A stretch of 64,000 bases of DNA, from the NCBI GenBank assembly GCA_937907425.1, contig CALCIE010000006.1, positions 3,299-67,298 on the forward strand, given 5' to 3'. Position numbers and translations under genes: made by a program. The DNA is from ZC4RG42 sp003242425 (lineage in GTDB: Bacteria; Pseudomonadota; Gammaproteobacteria; Burkholderiales; SG8-39). Within the stretch, counting starts at the first letter, position 1. Every line of letters starts with the position of its first letter. This document shows, one piece after another, positions 31,258 through 39,459 of this stretch. The notes below the pieces were generated by a model that was given only the letters and a program-made list of their open reading frames with translations, did no database searches and had not been told where the DNA came from.

Positions 31258-31778
31258 CAGTGCGATACCTCCCCGGCAACTTGTTCGGCCATATCGACCG
31301 AACCGACGCCGCGCGCCTGACGCACGAGATCGGGCAGACAGAGCAGTTCGGCGACCACGTACAACAGCGCACCGACGGGAATGACCGATTGCGTCAGCGC
31401 CACCGGGATGTCGACCGTGACGAGCGTCTCCTCGCCCAGGATGCCGATCACCACCCAGCCGTACCAGGCCATGAGCAGGAAGAAGCCGATGACCACAGCC
31501 TCCACGGCAAGCGTGATGGTCAGCCGCCAGGGCGCGGGCATCGCCTGCACGATACCGGGGAAAGCGATGTGCGCGCGTTTCAGTGCGGCGAGCACGGCGC
31601 CGTAGTAGGTGAGCCAGGCGAGCATCACCGCGGCGACTTCGTCGTACCAGGCCAGCGGCCGGCCGATCATCCTGAACACCACGCCCGCCGTCACTTCGAC
31701 GGCGAGCGCGATCATGAGCACGATCACGATGAACGTGATCAGCGATTCGAATCCGCGCCTGACTGCGGCGATCGACAT
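31257..31778 (-). CDS. dctQ: TRAP transporter small permease subunit
   Basis: Encodes 173 aa with four membrane helices, the DctQ-type partner of the large permease. The conserved start of the family (FESLITFIVIVLMIALAVEV) and the WYDEVAAVMLAWLTYYGA segment are visible, as is a final hydrophilic tail. The order DctP, DctQ, DctM on one strand is standard for tripartite carboxylate importers. It is coupled to dctM by a TGATG overlap. Confidence 0.92.
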   Translation of the reverse strand: MSIAAVRRGFESLITFIVIVLMIALAVEVTAGVVFRMIGRPLAWYDEVAAVMLAWLTYYGAVLAALKRAHIAFPGIVQAMPAPWRLTITLAVEAVVIGFFLLMAWYGWVVIGILGEETLVTVDIPVALTQSVIPVGALLYVVAELLCLPDLVRQARGVGSVDMAEQVAGEVSH

Positions 31779-31824
31779 CGGCTCCTCCTCTTTTTTATTG
31801 ATGTGCGTGCGCGGTCGGCTATCG

Positions 31825-32817
31825 TTATTGCCCGAGCTGCAACGCGATGTCGATCATCTTCTTGCCTTCCTGGACCTCCTGCGCGAACTCTTCGTAGGCG
31901 GGTTTGCTCGCAGCGATGAACGCGTTCTTGTCGGCCTCGTTCACCTGCATGCCCGCGCTCTTCATCTTGTCGAGCAGCTCGTTGTCCATCTTCTCCGCCT
32001 GCTCGTAGACGAAGGCCTGCACCTCACGCGCGGTGTCGACGAGCACTTTCTGCACGTCGGGCGGCAGCGCGTTGAACTTGCGCGGCGACATGACGGGATA
32101 GGCCGGCGTATAGACGTGGCCGGTGAGCGAGAGGAACTTCTGCACCTCCTGGAATTTGGAGGTGTAGGTCTGCGTGAGCGGATTCTCCTGTCCGTCCATG
32201 GTGCCGGTCTGCAACGCGGCGAACACTTCGGACAGCCCCATGGCGGAGGGGTTGGCACCGTAGAGCTGGAACATCTTCACGCGCCATTTGCCCTTCGGCA
32301 CGCGCAGCTTGATGCCCTTGAGATCCTCGGGCGTGTTGATCGGCCGCTTGTTGTTGGTGATGTGCCGGAAACCGTTCTCCCACACGGCGAGGATCTTGTA
32401 ACCCTGCTTCTCGGCCTGCGGCGCCAGGATCGGCCACACGATCTCCTTCTCGATGCGCTTCATGTGTTCGCGATCCTTGACGAGGTAAGGCATCTCGAAC
32501 AGGCCGAAGCCCGGCACCACGGAGGACATCACGGTCGAAGGCAGGGCGAAGTCGATGGTGCCGGCCTTGATCTTCTGCAGCATCTCGGTGTCGTCGCCGA
32601 GCTGGCTCGATCCGTACACCACGACCTTGTAGCGGCCGGCGAGTTTCTCGTTGACGCGCCGGGCGAATTCCTCGGACGACACCGCGAACAGCGATCCGGG
32701 AGACCCCACGTGCCCGAATTTGAGTTCTGTCTGTGCTTGCACGGCTGGGGGCGCGGCGAAGACGAAACCGGCAAGCAGGGCTGCAACGGCGAACGCTTTA
32801 TGCCTAAGCGCTTTCAT
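31825..32817 (-). CDS. dctP: TRAP transporter periplasmic substrate-binding protein
   Basis: Encodes 330 aa with a Sec signal peptide (KAFAVAALLAGFVFAAPPAVQA, cut before QTELKFGH). The DctP-family fold includes the arginine that binds carboxylates in IKLRVPKG near residue 172 and the downstream QTGTMDGQENPL motif. Such proteins bind organic acids such as C4-dicarboxylates, sialic acid, 2-oxo or hydroxy acids. The start at 32817 has GAGGAGG. The substrate is unknown, but the aminotransferase, flavin oxidase and CoA-transferase around it suggest a hydroxy- or oxo-acid. Confidence 0.94.
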   Translation of the reverse strand: MKALRHKAFAVAALLAGFVFAAPPAVQAQTELKFGHVGSPGSLFAVSSEEFARRVNEKLAGRYKVVVYGSSQLGDDTEMLQKIKAGTIDFALPSTVMSSVVPGFGLFEMPYLVKDREHMKRIEKEIVWPILAPQAEKQGYKILAVWENGFRHITNNKRPINTPEDLKGIKLRVPKGKWRVKMFQLYGANPSAMGLSEVFAALQTGTMDGQENPLTQTYTSKFQEVQKFLSLTGHVYTPAYPVMSPRKFNALPPDVQKVLVDTAREVQAFVYEQAEKMDNELLDKMKSAGMQVNEADKNAFIAASKPAYEEFAQEVQEGKKMIDIALQLGQ

Positions 32818-32930
32818 GGGGGCCTCCTCCTCAGTGGCAATAAGTTGTCTCGGGATCAGTCTTTCATTGCATCTTCTTGCTCTTCCGATTCATCGATACT
32901 TCAACCGGCACCGCGCCGCCCGCTCCTCTC

Positions 32931-34142
32931 TCAGGCGACGCGTTCGGCCTTTTGGATCTCCTGCACGCGGCTGGTTTCAGCGCCGCTCAAATAAGCCATG
33001 GCCGCATCGACGCCGCCTTTCTTGTGCGGCACCCCGGCGAGCTCGAGCCCCATCTCGATGCCGCACAACGTGCCGCACAGCATGAGGTCGTTGAAATCGC
33101 CCAGATGGCCGATGCGGAACACCTTGCCTTTCACCTTGCCGAGGCCCTGGCCGAGCGACATGTTGAAATGCTCCAGGATCACCTCGCGCAACGCGGCTTC
33201 GTCGTATCCCTCCGGCATGAGCACCGCGGTGAGCGAGCTGCTGTATTCCGACGGCTCCAGACAGAGCACTTCGAGGCCCCAGGCGCGCACCGCGCGGCGC
33301 GTCGCCTCGGCGAATCGGTCGTGGCGCTTGAAGACGTTCTCCAGGCCTTCCTCGTGCAGCATGGCGATCGATTCACGCAGGCCGTAGAGCAGATTGGTCG
33401 CCGGCGTATAGGGGAAGAAACCCTGCTTGTTGGGACCAAGCATGTCTTCCCAGTTCCAATAGGACTTGGGCATCTTCGATTGCTTCGACGCCGCGAGCGC
33501 CTTGTCGCTGAAGCCGTTGAAGCTGAGTCCCGGCGGCAGCATCAGGCCCTTCTGCGAGCCGGCCACCGTCACGTCCACGCCCCACTCGTCCTGGCGATAG
33601 TCGATGGACGCGAGCGAGGAAATGGTGTCGACCATGAACAGCGCCGGATGGTTGGCACGGTCGATGGCTTTGCGGATGAGCGGGATGCGGCTCGTGACTC
33701 CGGTCGAGGTCTCGTTGTGCACCACGCACACGGCCTTGATCTCGTGCGCGCGGTCTTCGGCGAGGCGCGCTTCCACGCGCTCGGGATCGACGCCGTGACG
33801 CCAGTCGCCCGGCTCGAACTCCACGACCAGGCCCAGGTTGCTCGCCATGCGCCGCCACATCGTGGCGAAGTGCCCGGTCTCGAACATCAGCACTTTGTCG
33901 CCGGGCGAGAGCGTGTTCACCAGCGCCGCCTCCCAGGCGCCGGTCCCCGAGGCGGGAAAGATCGCGACATGCTGCCGGGTCTGCAGCACCCATTTCATGC
34001 CTTCCAGGCATTCGGCGCCCAGGCGCGCGAATTCCGGCCCGCGGTGATCGATAGTGGGGCGGTCCATGGCCCGCAGCACCCGGTCGGGCACGTTGGTGGG
34101 GCCGGGAATCTGCAGAAAGTGTCGTGCTTGCTGCTTGGGCAT
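32931..34142 (-). CDS. Serine/alanine-glyoxylate aminotransferase family enzyme
   Basis: Encodes 403 aa of the class V PLP-dependent aminotransferases, close to serine-glyoxylate and alanine-glyoxylate transaminases. IPGPTNVPDRVLRAM is near the start, the GTGAWEAAL phosphate loop near residue 66, and the PLP lysine lies in VAGSQKGLMLPPG near 201. It would convert glyoxylate (or a related oxo-acid) to glycine using serine or alanine as amino donor. It is first in the leftward catabolic set, 113 bp before dctP, and divergent from a flavin oxidase of the type that can produce glyoxylate from glycolate. Confidence 0.92.
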   Translation of the reverse strand: MPKQQARHFLQIPGPTNVPDRVLRAMDRPTIDHRGPEFARLGAECLEGMKWVLQTRQHVAIFPASGTGAWEAALVNTLSPGDKVLMFETGHFATMWRRMASNLGLVVEFEPGDWRHGVDPERVEARLAEDRAHEIKAVCVVHNETSTGVTSRIPLIRKAIDRANHPALFMVDTISSLASIDYRQDEWGVDVTVAGSQKGLMLPPGLSFNGFSDKALAASKQSKMPKSYWNWEDMLGPNKQGFFPYTPATNLLYGLRESIAMLHEEGLENVFKRHDRFAEATRRAVRAWGLEVLCLEPSEYSSSLTAVLMPEGYDEAALREVILEHFNMSLGQGLGKVKGKVFRIGHLGDFNDLMLCGTLCGIEMGLELAGVPHKKGGVDAAMAYLSGAETSRVQEIQKAERVA

Positions 34143-34235
34143 GCGCTACGGCTCCTTACTTTGAATACAAGCGGCCCGCCTCACCGCGGCGAGCCCACTT
34201 GCCCTTGCGTGGTATCAGGCGTCCGGCTAGTATGC

Positions 34236-34268
34236 GTCGTATATTGTATTTTGTATACCATTTACGAC
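34236..34268. promoter_or_regulatory. Nested dyads in the divergent promoter: candidate GntR operator
   Basis: Two inverted repeats overlap in an AT-rich stretch. GTCGTA/TACGAC arms span 34236-34241 and 34263-34268; GTATA/TATAC arms span 34239-34243 and 34254-34258. The core contains TTGTAT and TTGTATAC, half-sites typical of FCD-type GntR proteins such as the one encoded at 37262. A minus-strand TACAAT (complement of 34244-34249) and a plus-strand TTTATA (34275-34280) are possible -10 elements flanking it. Confidence 0.55.
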
Positions 34269-34346
34269 ACTTTTTTTATACCTCCGAACCGCCCAGGGGG
34301 CCCATGGGTCCCTGGCTCAGAGCAAAAAACGCTCCCCTACTCCGAC

Positions 34347-37265
34347 ATGCAGGATCTCCCCCTCACTGCCCCCGACGGCCCGCTGGCGCGGCGGCTGCGG
34401 AGCGCTCTGCGCGGGGAAGTGCTGTTCGACAGCTTCAGCCGCGGCCGTTACAGCACCGACGCCTCGATTTACCAAATCATGCCGGTCGGCGTGGTGGTCC
34501 CGCGCGATGCCGAGGACGTGCGCATCGCGCTCGAGATTGCGCGCGAGTTCCGGGTGCCGCTGCTGCCCCGCGGAGCCGGCACATCCCAGTGCGGCCAGAC
34601 CGTCGGCGCGGCGCTGGTGATCGACCACACCAAGCATCTCGACGACATCCTCGAGTTCGACCCCGAAGGGCGCCGGGTGGTGGTGCAACCCGGCATCGTG
34701 CTCGACCGCCTCAACAAATTCCTCCGCCCGCACGGCCTGCAGTTTCCGGTGGACGTGTCGACGGCCAGCCGCGCCACCATCGGCGGCATGACGGGCAACA
34801 ACAGTTGCGGCTCGCGTTCGCTGCGCTACGGCAACATGGTCCACAACGTGCGCGCGATCGACGCCCTGCTCGCCGACGGCGAACGCATCCGTTTCGCGCC
34901 CGGCGAGCAGGGCGGCTCCCGGCGGGCACGCGCGCTGTTCGATGCCCTGGGGGCGCTCTACGCGCGCGAGGCTGCGGAAATCGATGCGCGTTTCCCGAAG
35001 GTGCAGCGCCGGGTCGGCGGCTACAACCTCGACTGCCTCCATCCCGAAGGCAATCCGGCCCATCTGCTGGTGGGCTCCGAAGGCACGCTCGCCTATTTCG
35101 AGCGCATCGAACTGGCGCTGGCGCCCATCCCGCGCAACCGGGTGCTGGGCGTGTGCCATTTCCCGCGTTTTCGCGACGCCATGAGCTCGACGCAGTACAT
35201 CGTGCAATTGGACCCGACCGCGGTGGAGCTGGTCGACCGCACGATGATCGAACTGGCGCGCGAGATCGCGGCCTTCCGCGACACGGTGGCGCAATTCCTC
35301 AAGGGCGAGCCCGACGCGGTGCTGCTGGTGGAATTCGCCGGCGACGACCGCCGCGAACAGCTGGCACGGCTTGCGCGGCTCGGCGAGCTGATGAGCGATC
35401 TCGGCTTTCACGACGCGGTGGTGCCGATCACGGACGACGCGCTGCAGAAGGAAGTCTGGGAGGTGCGCAAGGCCGGGCTCAACGTGATGATGTCGATGAA
35501 GGGCGACGGCAAACCGGTGTCCTTCATCGAGGACTGCGCGGTGCCGCTGGAGCACCTGGCGGACTACACCGAACGCCTGACCCAGGTCTTCGAGAAGCAC
35601 GGCACGCGCGGCACCTGGTACGCGCACGCCTCGGTCGGCTGCCTGCACGTGCGGCCGATCCTCAACATGAAGAGCCCCGACGGGGCGCGCAAGATGCGCG
35701 CGATCGCCGAGGAAGCCTTCGAGATGGTGCGCCAGTACAAGGGCTCGCATTCGGGCGAGCACGGCGACGGCCTGGTGCGCTCGGAGTGGCACGAGCCCAT
35801 GTACGGCAAGCGCATCGTGCAGGCCTTCGCGGAAGTGAAGCGGCTGTTCGACCCGGACAACCTCATGAACCCGGGCAAGATCGTCGATCCGCCGAAAATG
35901 GACGACCGCTCGCTGTTCCGCTATCCGCCCGGCTACCGCGTCATGCCGCTCAAGACCGCCTTCGACTGGTCGGCCTGGGGCGGCTTCGGCAGCGCGGTCG
36001 AGATGTGCAACAACAACGGCGCCTGCCGCAAATCCGATCCCGGCGTGATGTGCCCGTCCTACCGCGTCACGCGCGACGAGCAGCATCTCACCCGCGGCCG
36101 CGCCAATACGCTGCGTCTGGCGCTGAGCGGCCAGCTCGGCCCCGACGCCTGGAACTCCCGGGCGCTCTACGAAACGATGGAGCTGTGCATCGGCTGCAAG
36201 GCCTGCAAGCGCGAATGCCCGACCGGCGTCGACATGGCGAAGATGAAGGCCGAGTTCCTGCATCACTATCGCCAATCGCATCCGCTCAAGCTGCGCGAGC
36301 GGCTGGTGGCCTATCTGCCGCGCTATGCGCCGATGGTCTCGCGTTTCGGCGCGCGTTTCGATCCGTCCCGCATCCCGGGTTTTGCGAAGCTGCAGGAGCG
36401 GCTGCTGGGTTTCAGCGCCCGGCGGCCGCTGCCGCGCTGGCATGCGCGCCCCTTCGATCCGAGTCGCGAGCGCTATAAGGAACCCGCCCGTCCTCGCGGC
36501 GAAGTCGTGCTCTTCGTCGACACCTTCAACACTTGGTTCGAGCCCGACAATGCGCGGGCGGCCCTGCGTGTGCTCGCCGCCGGCGGTTACCGCGTGCACC
36601 TGCTGTGCACCGACGACGGCCGCAGGCTGTGCTGCGGCCGCACGTTCCTCGCCAACGGTCTGATCGACGAGGCGCGCGCCGAGGCCGAACGCCTGCTCGC
36701 GCATCTCCTGCCCTACGCCGCGCGCGGCGTACCGGTCGTCGGGCTGGAACCGTCCTGCCTGCTGACCTTGCGCGACGAGTACCCCGCCATGCTGTCAGGC
36801 GAAAGCGCCGCTCTGGTGGCGCGGCAGGCGATGCTGCTGCAGGAGTTCCTCGTCGCGCAACGGCGCGAAGGCCGGCTCGAGCTGCCGCTGCGGCCGCTGC
36901 CGGGCGGCAGCGAAGTGCTGGTCCACGGCCACTGCCATCAGAAGGCCTTCGGCCTCATGGGCGCCGTGCAGGAGTGCCTGGCCATGATCCCCGGTGTCCA
37001 GGTCCAAGCGATCGAATCGGGTTGTTGCGGCCAGGCCGGTGTTTTCGGATACGAGGCGGAGCACTATGATCTTTCCCTGCGCATGGCGGAGCTCGCGCTT
37101 CTGCCTGCCGTGCGCGCCGCGAAACCGGAGGCCTACATCGTCGCCGACGGCACCAGTTGCCGCCAGCAGATCGAACACGGCGCACAGCGCAAGGCATTGC
37201 ACGTGGCGCAACTACTCGCGCTCGCTTTGGAAGAAAGCTCGGAAGAAGACCCGGGGCCCGTATGA
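34347..37265 (+). CDS. FAD/iron-sulfur 2-hydroxyacid dehydrogenase (GlcD-GlcF fusion type)
   Basis: Encodes 972 aa joining three modules. An FAD-binding type-4 domain (LLPRGAGTSQCGQT near residue 72) with its C-terminal oxidase domain (SHSGEHGDGL near 470) extends to about 520. A ferredoxin-like region follows with CNNNGACRK near 553 and the cluster CIGCKACKRECPTG near 613. The C-terminal half has two CCG domains (CCGRTF near 761; GCCGQAGVFGYE near 891). This layout is that of YdiJ-like D-2-hydroxyglutarate and D-lactate/glycolate-type dehydrogenases that feed electrons to the quinone pool. The start at 34347 has no clear ribosome site. It overlaps the GntR gene by four bases (ATGA). Confidence 0.93.
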   Translation: MQDLPLTAPDGPLARRLRSALRGEVLFDSFSRGRYSTDASIYQIMPVGVVVPRDAEDVRIALEIAREFRVPLLPRGAGTSQCGQTVGAALVIDHTKHLDDILEFDPEGRRVVVQPGIVLDRLNKFLRPHGLQFPVDVSTASRATIGGMTGNNSCGSRSLRYGNMVHNVRAIDALLADGERIRFAPGEQGGSRRARALFDALGALYAREAAEIDARFPKVQRRVGGYNLDCLHPEGNPAHLLVGSEGTLAYFERIELALAPIPRNRVLGVCHFPRFRDAMSSTQYIVQLDPTAVELVDRTMIELAREIAAFRDTVAQFLKGEPDAVLLVEFAGDDRREQLARLARLGELMSDLGFHDAVVPITDDALQKEVWEVRKAGLNVMMSMKGDGKPVSFIEDCAVPLEHLADYTERLTQVFEKHGTRGTWYAHASVGCLHVRPILNMKSPDGARKMRAIAEEAFEMVRQYKGSHSGEHGDGLVRSEWHEPMYGKRIVQAFAEVKRLFDPDNLMNPGKIVDPPKMDDRSLFRYPPGYRVMPLKTAFDWSAWGGFGSAVEMCNNNGACRKSDPGVMCPSYRVTRDEQHLTRGRANTLRLALSGQLGPDAWNSRALYETMELCIGCKACKRECPTGVDMAKMKAEFLHHYRQSHPLKLRERLVAYLPRYAPMVSRFGARFDPSRIPGFAKLQERLLGFSARRPLPRWHARPFDPSRERYKEPARPRGEVVLFVDTFNTWFEPDNARAALRVLAAGGYRVHLLCTDDGRRLCCGRTFLANGLIDEARAEAERLLAHLLPYAARGVPVVGLEPSCLLTLRDEYPAMLSGESAALVARQAMLLQEFLVAQRREGRLELPLRPLPGGSEVLVHGHCHQKAFGLMGAVQECLAMIPGVQVQAIESGCCGQAGVFGYEAEHYDLSLRMAELALLPAVRAAKPEAYIVADGTSCRQQIEHGAQRKALHVAQLLALALEESSEEDPGPV

Positions 37266-37993
37266 AAAATGCTTCCGCCGTCCCCGCAACGCTCGATCCG
37301 CCGCAAGACATGCGCATCGTGCGCGCCGCGCTCTATGACGAAGTCGTGCAGCGGCTGCGGCAGATGATCTTCGAAGGCGAACTCGCCCCCGGCAGCCGCG
37401 TGCCCGAGCGTGTACTGTGCGAACGTTTCGGCATTTCGCGCACGCCGCTGCGCGAAGCGCTGCGGGCGCTGGCCTCCGAAGGCCTCATCGAACTGGCGCC
37501 GCATCGCGGTGCGCGGGTCAGCCGTCTGAGCCCGACCGATCTCGACCACATGTTCGAGATCATGGAGGCGCTCGAAGCGCTCGCGGGGGAACTCGCCTGC
37601 GTGCGCATCACCGAGGCCGGCATCGCGCACGTGAAGCGCCTGCACGAGGAAATGGTACGCCATTACCGGCAGCGCAACCGGCCCGAGTATTTCCGCTGCA
37701 ACCAGCGCATCCACGAGTCGCTGGTGCAGGCGGCCGGCAATCCGGTGCTGTCGCGCCTCTACGCCAGCCTGGGCGACCGCATGCGCCGCGCCCGTTACAT
37801 GGCGAACCTGTCCGAGGAACGCTGGCGCCAGGCGGTCGAGGAGCACGAGGCCATCCTCGACGCGCTGATCCGACGCGACGCCGCGCGCATCGGACCGCTA
37901 TTGAAGGCCCACCTGCATCACAAGCGCATCGCGCTCAACACGGCGTTGCAGACGAGCGAACAGGAGGAAAGCGTTCAGGACGCTTCGCGGTGA
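37262..37993 (+). CDS. GntR-family (FCD subfamily) transcriptional regulator
   Basis: Encodes 243 aa. A winged-helix domain lies at about residues 20-85 (LRQMIFEGELAPGSRVPE; FGISRTPLREALRALASEGL). An all-helical FCD effector domain spans about 95-225, with Asp/His-type metal or ligand residues (FRCNQRIHESLVQAAGN; EEHEAILDALIRRD). FCD regulators usually respond to small carboxylic acids. Coupling to the flavin oxidase by an ATGA overlap, and the dyads at 34236-34268, suggest it controls the divergent catabolic genes. Its 3' end overlaps the fbp 3' end by 19 bp. Confidence 0.93.
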   Translation: MKNASAVPATLDPPQDMRIVRAALYDEVVQRLRQMIFEGELAPGSRVPERVLCERFGISRTPLREALRALASEGLIELAPHRGARVSRLSPTDLDHMFEIMEALEALAGELACVRITEAGIAHVKRLHEEMVRHYRQRNRPEYFRCNQRIHESLVQAAGNPVLSRLYASLGDRMRRARYMANLSEERWRQAVEEHEAILDALIRRDAARIGPLLKAHLHHKRIALNTALQTSEQEESVQDASR

Positions 37994-38979
37994 TAGGCGG
38001 CGATGCGCTCGACCTCGTTCTTCGAACCCATCACCACGCCCACGCGCTGATGCAGGGCCGTGGGCTGCAGGTCGAGAATGCGCCGCTCGCCGTCGGTCGC
38101 GGTACCGCCCGCCTGTTCGATGATGAAGGACATGGGATTCGCCTCGTACATCAGGCGCAGACGGCCTTCCTTGTGCTTGGCGTCGCGCGGATACATGAAC
38201 ACGCCGCCGCGGCAGAGGATGCGGTAGACGTCGGCCACCATCGAGGCCACCCAGCGCATGTTGAAGTCGCGCCCGCGCGGCCCCGTCTTGCCCGCCAGGC
38301 ATTCGTCGATGTAGCGCTTCACCGGCGGCTCCCAGTTGCGCGCGTTGGAGGCGTTGATGGCGAATTCCGAGGTGTCCTCGGGAATGCGGATGTTCGGCTG
38401 CGTCAGAACGAATGAACCGAGCTCCTTGTCGAGCGTGAAGCCCACCGTGCCGTTGCCGACCGTGAGCACCAGCACCGTCGCCGGACCGTAGAGCGCGAAA
38501 CCGGCCGCGACCTGCTTCGAGCCCGGCTGCAGGAAGGCATTCTCGTCGGGCACGCGGCCTTCGTCCTGATGGCGCAACACCGAGAAGATCGTGCCGACCG
38601 GGCCGTTGACGTCGAGGTTGGAGGAACCGTCGAGCGGATCCATGAGCAGCAGATATTCGCCGCGCGGATAGCGGTCCGGAACGATGTAGGGACCGTCCAT
38701 TTCCTCAGACACCATCGCCGCGAGCTGGCCGCCCCATTCGTTGGCCTCCACCAGCACTTCGTTGGCGACCACGTCGAGCTTCTTCTGCGCCTCGCCCTGC
38801 ACGTTGATGTTGCCGACCACGTCGCCGATGCCGGACAGCGGCCCCTTGTTGACGTGGTAACCGATCATCTTGCACGCACGGGCCACCACCTCCAGTAACA
38901 GGCGCAGGCCGGGCGAAACCTTGTCGTGACTGCGTTGCTGTTCGAGCAGATATTGGGTGAGCGTGACGCGTCGTGCCAT
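37975..38979 (-). CDS. fbp: Fructose-1,6-bisphosphatase, class I
   Basis: Encodes 334 aa hydrolysing fructose 1,6-bisphosphate to fructose 6-phosphate for gluconeogenesis or pentose-phosphate recycling. The metal and active-site motif LLMDPLDGSSNLDVNGPVG is near residue 118. The family segments YVNKGPLSGIGD-like (HVNKGPLSGIGDVVG) and RGGVFMYPRDAK are intact. The start at 38979 is supported by AGAGGTTCCCT. It converges on, and overlaps by 19 bp, the GntR gene. It stands near a glycogen/phosphoketolase cluster but is a separate transcript. Confidence 0.96.
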   Translation of the reverse strand: MARRVTLTQYLLEQQRSHDKVSPGLRLLLEVVARACKMIGYHVNKGPLSGIGDVVGNINVQGEAQKKLDVVANEVLVEANEWGGQLAAMVSEEMDGPYIVPDRYPRGEYLLLMDPLDGSSNLDVNGPVGTIFSVLRHQDEGRVPDENAFLQPGSKQVAAGFALYGPATVLVLTVGNGTVGFTLDKELGSFVLTQPNIRIPEDTSEFAINASNARNWEPPVKRYIDECLAGKTGPRGRDFNMRWVASMVADVYRILCRGGVFMYPRDAKHKEGRLRLMYEANPMSFIIEQAGGTATDGERRILDLQPTALHQRVGVVMGSKNEVERIAAYHREAS

Positions 38980-39066
38980 AGGGAACCTCTGTTGATGGGA
39001 AGGCCCGAATTATCGGCGCTTACGGCAAGGCGCGCATCCTCCCGCAAACGCCGTACCGGCCGGCGC

Positions 39067-39459
39067 CTAGCGGGCGCGCTGCGCCTTGACGTTCTTGAAG
39101 ATGGGACCCCAGACGGGATGACCCGCTTCGGCAGGCGAGAGCTGCAGGCCGGGATCGATGGCGAGCGCGGCGACGAAGTCTTCGCGGCACTGCTGCTCGC
39201 GGCCCGTGGAACAGTTGATGAACGCCAGGTACTTGTAGGCCGTTACGCGGTCCTTGTCGGCCAGCCCCGCGCGCAAGGCGGCCGTCAGTCGTTGATCGGC
39301 AGTCTTGAGATCGCCGTCTTCGTAGGCAGCGACGCCCGCCCGCAGCAGGCTTTCGCCTTCGCCCGGCGAAGCCGGCCGTTCGGGCAGTGCGGCACAGCCG
39401 GTCAGGAATGCAGCGGCCAGAGCCAGTACGCGGGCAGCGGATTTCAGTTTTGCAGTCAT
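39067..39459 (-). CDS. TssQ-like lipoprotein with TPR-like fold
   Basis: Encodes 130 aa with a lipoprotein signal peptide (VLALAAAFLTGCAALP, lipobox cysteine at residue 22). A short helical repeat region follows (LLRAGVAAYEDGDLKTADQRL; AYKYLAFINCSTGREQQCREDF) with two cysteines. It resembles the TssQ family of type VI secretion-associated lipoproteins. The start codon overlaps the stop of the kinase gene (ATGA), so the two are translated together. No secretion structural genes occur in this window, so the role here may be to link the kinase to the envelope. Confidence 0.8.
   Translation of the reverse strand: MTAKLKSAARVLALAAAFLTGCAALPERPASPGEGESLLRAGVAAYEDGDLKTADQRLTAALRAGLADKDRVTAYKYLAFINCSTGREQQCREDFVAALAIDPGLQLSPAEAGHPVWGPIFKNVKAQRAR

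Noticed and set aside
32877..34346. Upstream extension of the flavin oxidase reading frame
   Set aside because: The frame stays open antisense to the aminotransferase, but similarity to the family begins at 34347, and the extension runs through the divergent promoter.
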